A DNA stretch of 64,000 bases from Clavibacter michiganensis. Lineage in GTDB: Bacteria > Actinomycetota > Actinomycetes > Actinomycetales > Microbacteriaceae. Position numbers and translations under genes: made by a program. The DNA lies in assembly GCF_021216655.1 (NCBI RefSeq), contig NZ_CP080437.1, positions 2,976,001-3,040,000 on the forward strand, read 5' to 3'. Under the pieces are notes generated by a model. That model was not told the DNA's origin. It searched no databases and saw only the letters and a list, made by a program, of their open reading frames with translations. Positions within the stretch are counted from its first letter, which is position 1; each line of letters begins with the position of its first letter. Below, one piece after another: positions 62,540 through 64,000 of this stretch.

Positions 62540-64000
62540 TCAGGCCGGGTCGGCGACCGTGGAGGTGAGGGTCGACGACCCGTCGGCTCGCCGCCGCACC
62601 TCGATCCGGTCGGCCACGCGCTGCTTCAGCTCCTCCACGTGGCTGACGATGCCGACGGTGCGGCCGCCCGAGGAGAGCCGCCCGAGCTCGGACATGACGG
62701 CGTCGAGGGTCTCGGGATCCAGCGTGCCGAAGCCCTCGTCGACGAACAGCGTGCCGAGCTGGAGCCCGCCCGCCTCCGCCTGGACCACGTCGGCGAGGCC
62801 GAGCGCGAGGGCGAGCGACGCGTAGAACGTCTCGCCGCCGGAGAAGCTCGCGGGCTCGCGCACGCGGTCGACGACGTGGTCGCGGATCTGCAGGGCGAGA
62901 CCCGTCTTCCGGGACCTGCTCGTCGCCTCCCTCTCCTCGCTCACCTCCAGCTCGTAGCGGCCGCTCGACATGATCCTGAGGCGCGCGTTGGCGGCCTGCA
63001 CGACGTCCTCGAAGCGGCGGAGCAGCACGTAGGTGCCGAGCGTCGTGCCGCGCGTGTTCTCGGGGGTGATGGCGTTCGCGACCTCGGCCATGCGGATCGC
63101 GGCGCGCGCCTGGTCGCCCGCGCGGGCGCTCTCGCGGCGGGCGGCGTCGTGCCGGGCGAGGGCGGATGCGCTCCGGTCGGCCCGGTCGCGCGCGCGGGCG
63201 GCGCGCTCGGCGCTGGCGCGGGCCGCGGCCTGGGCGGCGTCGAGGGCGGCGCGGGCGGCGTCGGGATCCGGATCCTCGGCGCCCGTGAGCGACGCGACCT
63301 CGGGATCCACGAGACCCTCCGCGACGACGGCCTGCTCGCGCTCGTGCGCGGCGACCCGCCCGGCGGCCGCCTCGAGCTCGGCCGGCGGGAGGGCGGCGGC
63401 GCGCGCCTCCTCCTCGGTCGCGAACGCCCGGTCCGCGAGCGCCTGGGCGAGCTCGGCGGTGCGCGCGGCGGCCTCGGCGGCCGTGCGCTCGCGCGCGGTG
63501 CCGAGGGCGATGAGGCGGTCGACGAGGGCGCGTTCCGCGGCGCGGTCGGCGACGAGGGCGGCGACGCGGGGGACGGGCGCGGTGTCGTCGTCGGCGGTGT
63601 GGGCGGTGCCGGCGGTGCCGTCCCCGTCCCGGTCCGCGAGCGCCGCGCGCACGGCCGCCTCGTCCTCCGTCAGGAGCTCGCGCGCCCGGATCACCCGCTC
63701 GCGCAGCCCCGAGAGCGCCGCGCGGGCGTCGTCGCGGCGAGCGCGGATCCGCTCGGTCTCCGCGTCGTGCGCGACGACCGCGGCTTCCGCAGCCCGGAGC
63801 GCGCCGCCCGCCGCCTCGGCCACCGCGAGACGCGCGGCGCGGGCGGCGACCCCGGCGTCGGCGGCCTCCGCCGTGATCCCGTCGAGCGCCGCCGCGGCCA
63901 CCTCGTGCCGCGCGGTCTCCGCCGAGAGCGCCGCCACCGCGTCACCCTGCGCCCGCTCAGCCCGGGCGCGCGCGTCCGCGGCCCGCTCGATCTCGTCGTC
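62540..64000 (-). CDS. sbcC: SbcC exonuclease subunit, C-terminal part (5' end outside window)
   Basis: The frame is open to the window edge. Visible are a long Ala/Arg/Glu-rich coiled coil (63000-64000) and the C-terminal half of the ABC/Rad50-type ATPase. The latter shows ITPENTRGTTLGTYVLLRRF, the signature ASFSGGETFYASLALALGLA, Walker B GTLFVDEGFGTLDPETLDAV and the His switch VGIVSHVEELKQRV. SbcC with SbcD cuts DNA hairpins and processes ends. The Walker A part and SbcD should lie beyond 64000. The coiled coil is atypically Ala/Arg-rich, as is usual in high-GC actinobacteria. Confidence 0.92.
   Translation of the reverse strand, partial: DDEIERAADARARAERAQGDAVAALSAETARHEVAAAALDGITAEAADAGVAARAARLAVAEAAGGALRAAEAAVVAHDAETERIRARRDDARAALSGLRERVIRARELLTEDEAAVRAALADRDGDGTAGTAHTADDDTAPVPRVAALVADRAAERALVDRLIALGTARERTAAEAAARTAELAQALADRAFATEEEARAAALPPAELEAAAGRVAAHEREQAVVAEGLVDPEVASLTGAEDPDPDAARAALDAAQAAARASAERAARARDRADRSASALARHDAARRESARAGDQARAAIRMAEVANAITPENTRGTTLGTYVLLRRFEDVVQAANARLRIMSSGRYELEVSEEREATSRSRKTGLALQIRDHVVDRVREPASFSGGETFYASLALALGLADVVQAEAGGLQLGTLFVDEGFGTLDPETLDAVMSELGRLSSGGRTVGIVSHVEELKQRVADRIEVRRRADGSSTLTSTVADPA

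Noticed and set aside
1..64000. tRNA, rRNA, CRISPR, integrase, transposase or att sites
   Set aside because: None could be supported from the sequence on either strand.

Overview
The window is about 64 kb of chromosomal DNA from a very GC-rich actinobacterium. GC3-rich codon use, frequent GTG starts, promoters of the TAnnnT type and the gene families present point to Microbacteriaceae, most like Clavibacter; that genus call is an inference from gene content, not a database match. I see no rRNA, tRNA, CRISPR array, IS element or prophage. About 70 genes are supported, most in short operons with 4-base start/stop overlaps.

Layout. 1-2.4 kb: copper-handling genes (a His/Met-rich membrane protein, YcnI, CopC). 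2.4-7.1 kb: a LysR regulator divergent from bifunctional proline dehydrogenase/P5C dehydrogenase (putA). 7.1-14.5 kb: a GNAT relic, a DUF6584-like protein, an Sfp-type phosphopantetheinyl transferase, and an operon of GntR regulator, Pls/PosA-type nonribosomal peptide synthetase and M1 aminopeptidase, which looks like a poly(amino acid) locus. 14.6-17.8 kb: Lrp regulator, DDAH-like hydrolase and ornithine aminotransferase; with PutA these could take arginine to glutamate. 17.9-19.1 kb: two paralogous small secreted proteins. 19-24.7 kb: EamA exporter, DUF6226, a BenE/unknown/epimerase operon and an M23 peptidase. 24.7-31 kb: SGNH-like protein, SRPBCC protein, RDD protein, ene-reductase, a two-component system, TIGR02611 protein. 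31-33.3 kb: TetR with a perfect palindromic operator and a DHA2 exporter. 33.4-34.4 kb: a two-gene cassette of lower GC flanked by near-identical terminator hairpins. 34.4-43.9 kb: tandem LLM oxidoreductases, quinone reductase, cysK-cysE-rRNA/tRNA methyltransferase, GrpB, RidA, adenine deaminase, VOC, histidine phosphatase. 44-46.8 kb: a MoxR-like AAA gene broken by a deletion and frameshift, next to an intact DUF2201/VWA-like gene. 46.9-57 kb: hydrolases, ATP-grasp-like protein, alcohol dehydrogenase, SoxR divergent from ferredoxin and flavin reductase, a Tat-exported metallophosphoesterase, HD protein and small membrane proteins. 57-60.6 kb: TetR, a degenerate ABC ATPase and YhgE/Pip membrane protein in one operon. 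60.6-64 kb: AraC regulator, small membrane protein and the 3' part of sbcC.

Window-wide signals. Eighteen genes have a TAnnnT hexamer exactly six bases before the start codon, the signature of leaderless transcripts. Two genes appear to start at ATC. The palindrome GGATCC is about tenfold over-represented, in all reading frames and between genes.
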